Below are positions 21,679-21,871 of a stretch of 21,871 nucleotides of DNA, in pieces. The notes under the pieces are model-generated. The model was not told the DNA's origin and searched no databases. It saw only the letters and a list, made by a program, of their open reading frames with translations. The first letter of the stretch is position 1, and the number at the start of each line of letters is the position of its first letter. The translations under genes and the position numbers were made by a program. The DNA is taken from positions 1-21,871 of the forward strand of contig CAZSHM010000030.1 of the NCBI GenBank assembly GCA_964606855.1. Reading direction: 5' to 3'. The stretch is from UBA7185 sp964606855. Its GTDB lineage: Bacteria > Bacillota > Peptococcia > Peptococcales > Peptococcaceae.

Positions 21679-21806
21679 CTATACGAAAAGTAAAATTCCT
21701 TTTTACAGAATCGTCAGACAAAGGTGGGCGCCGCGCGGGTGGCGCTGGGACAACCCAAGTGAAATCCCTGATTCTGGAAATTTGTGTGGCGTGCGGGAAA
21801 GTATAG
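21679..21806 (+). other. Leader-like three-way-junction fold (candidate cis-regulatory RNA)
   Basis: CTATAC (21679-21684) pairs with GTATAG (21801-21806) as an outer stem. CAGAATC (21706-21712) pairs with GATTCTG (21770-21776) and encloses two hairpins: GCGCC (21728-21732) with GGCGC (21741-21745), and GGGA (21747-21750) with TCCC (21765-21768). All arms are perfect. A promoter lies just upstream and a terminator-like hairpin just downstream. I cannot assign it to a known riboswitch class. The minus-strand frame at 21653-21859 overlapping it has no supporting features. Confidence 0.45.
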
Positions 21807-21831
21807 GTTTTTGAACCCGGAAGGAAAACAC

Positions 21832-21871
21832 AAAAAAAGCGGTTATCTAGAGCATACACTCTAAATAACCG
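21832..21871 (-). terminator. Terminator-like hairpin at the window edge
   Basis: CGGTTATCTAGAG (21840-21852) pairs with CTCTAAATAACCG (21859-21871) at 12 of 13 positions around a 6-nt loop. On the minus strand the stem is followed by C and seven T, so it can end a leftward gene outside the window. If a T-run also follows 21871 on the plus strand, it would be the expression platform of the leader fold upstream. Confidence 0.75.

Noticed and set aside
21717..21737. T-box-like string AAAGGTGGGCGCCGCG
   Set aside because: A T-box leader needs a long stem I upstream; only about 50 nt of transcript would precede it, and the core sequence does not match exactly.
21660..21810. Resemblance to a TPP riboswitch (CTGGGA, ACCC, TGATTCTGG, GCGTGCGGGAAAG in order)
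   Set aside because: The essential CTGAGA is changed, GATTCTG pairs with an upstream arm instead of forming the TPP helices, and the CCAG needed for the distal stem is missing.

Overview
The window (about 22 kb, GC-rich genes with AT-rich promoter regions) looks like the core chromosome of an anaerobic Firmicute that does not sporulate, most likely a member of the Negativicutes or a near relative. This rests on three things. The cell-shape and division cluster maf-radC-mreBCD-mrdA-minCDE-rodA keeps the Clostridia/Negativicutes order and includes minE. The order flippase-mazG-hup-rqcP is the one that in spore formers continues into yabP/yabQ, and those genes are absent here. An anaerobic DsrMK/HdrDE-type redox pair is also present. 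The lineage is an inference; no rRNA is present.

Layout. Positions 1-9371 (+) hold a terminator of an unseen upstream gene, a promoter near 207-235, then maf, radC, mreB, mreC, mreD, mrdA (PBP2), minC, minD, minE and rodA, closed by a strong terminator at 9434-9461. These genes couple nucleotide quality control and genome maintenance with the elongasome (MreBCD, PBP2, RodA) and septum placement (MinCDE). Positions 9554-13472 (-) hold csp with its own promoter and terminator, the ribosome hibernation factor hpf, and a two-gene membrane redox complex (a double-ferredoxin/CCG-domain protein plus a NarI/DsrM-like cytochrome). A divergent LysR-family regulator (13778-14665, +) shares the upstream region with that complex.

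Positions 14861-18693 (+) hold a SpoVB/MurJ-type flippase, mazG, hup and rqcP. Between hup and rqcP lies about 490 bp without a protein gene. It contains a long rod-like RNA fold (18038-18201), a second hairpin and a very strong intrinsic terminator (18275-18344). This is the best candidate in the window for an undescribed element.

Positions 18824-21528 (+) are a compact operon with a consensus -35 promoter: a Cys-rich small DUF6110-like protein, a P1B-type metal ATPase with a non-canonical membrane motif, and a 31-residue single-span microprotein. Each start codon overlaps the previous stop by 4 nt, and a 17-bp perfect terminator follows. The last 340 bp (21529-21871) contain no protein gene that I can support. 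They hold a promoter followed by a nested three-way-junction fold and a terminator-like hairpin at the window edge, which resembles a cis-regulatory leader for a gene outside the window.
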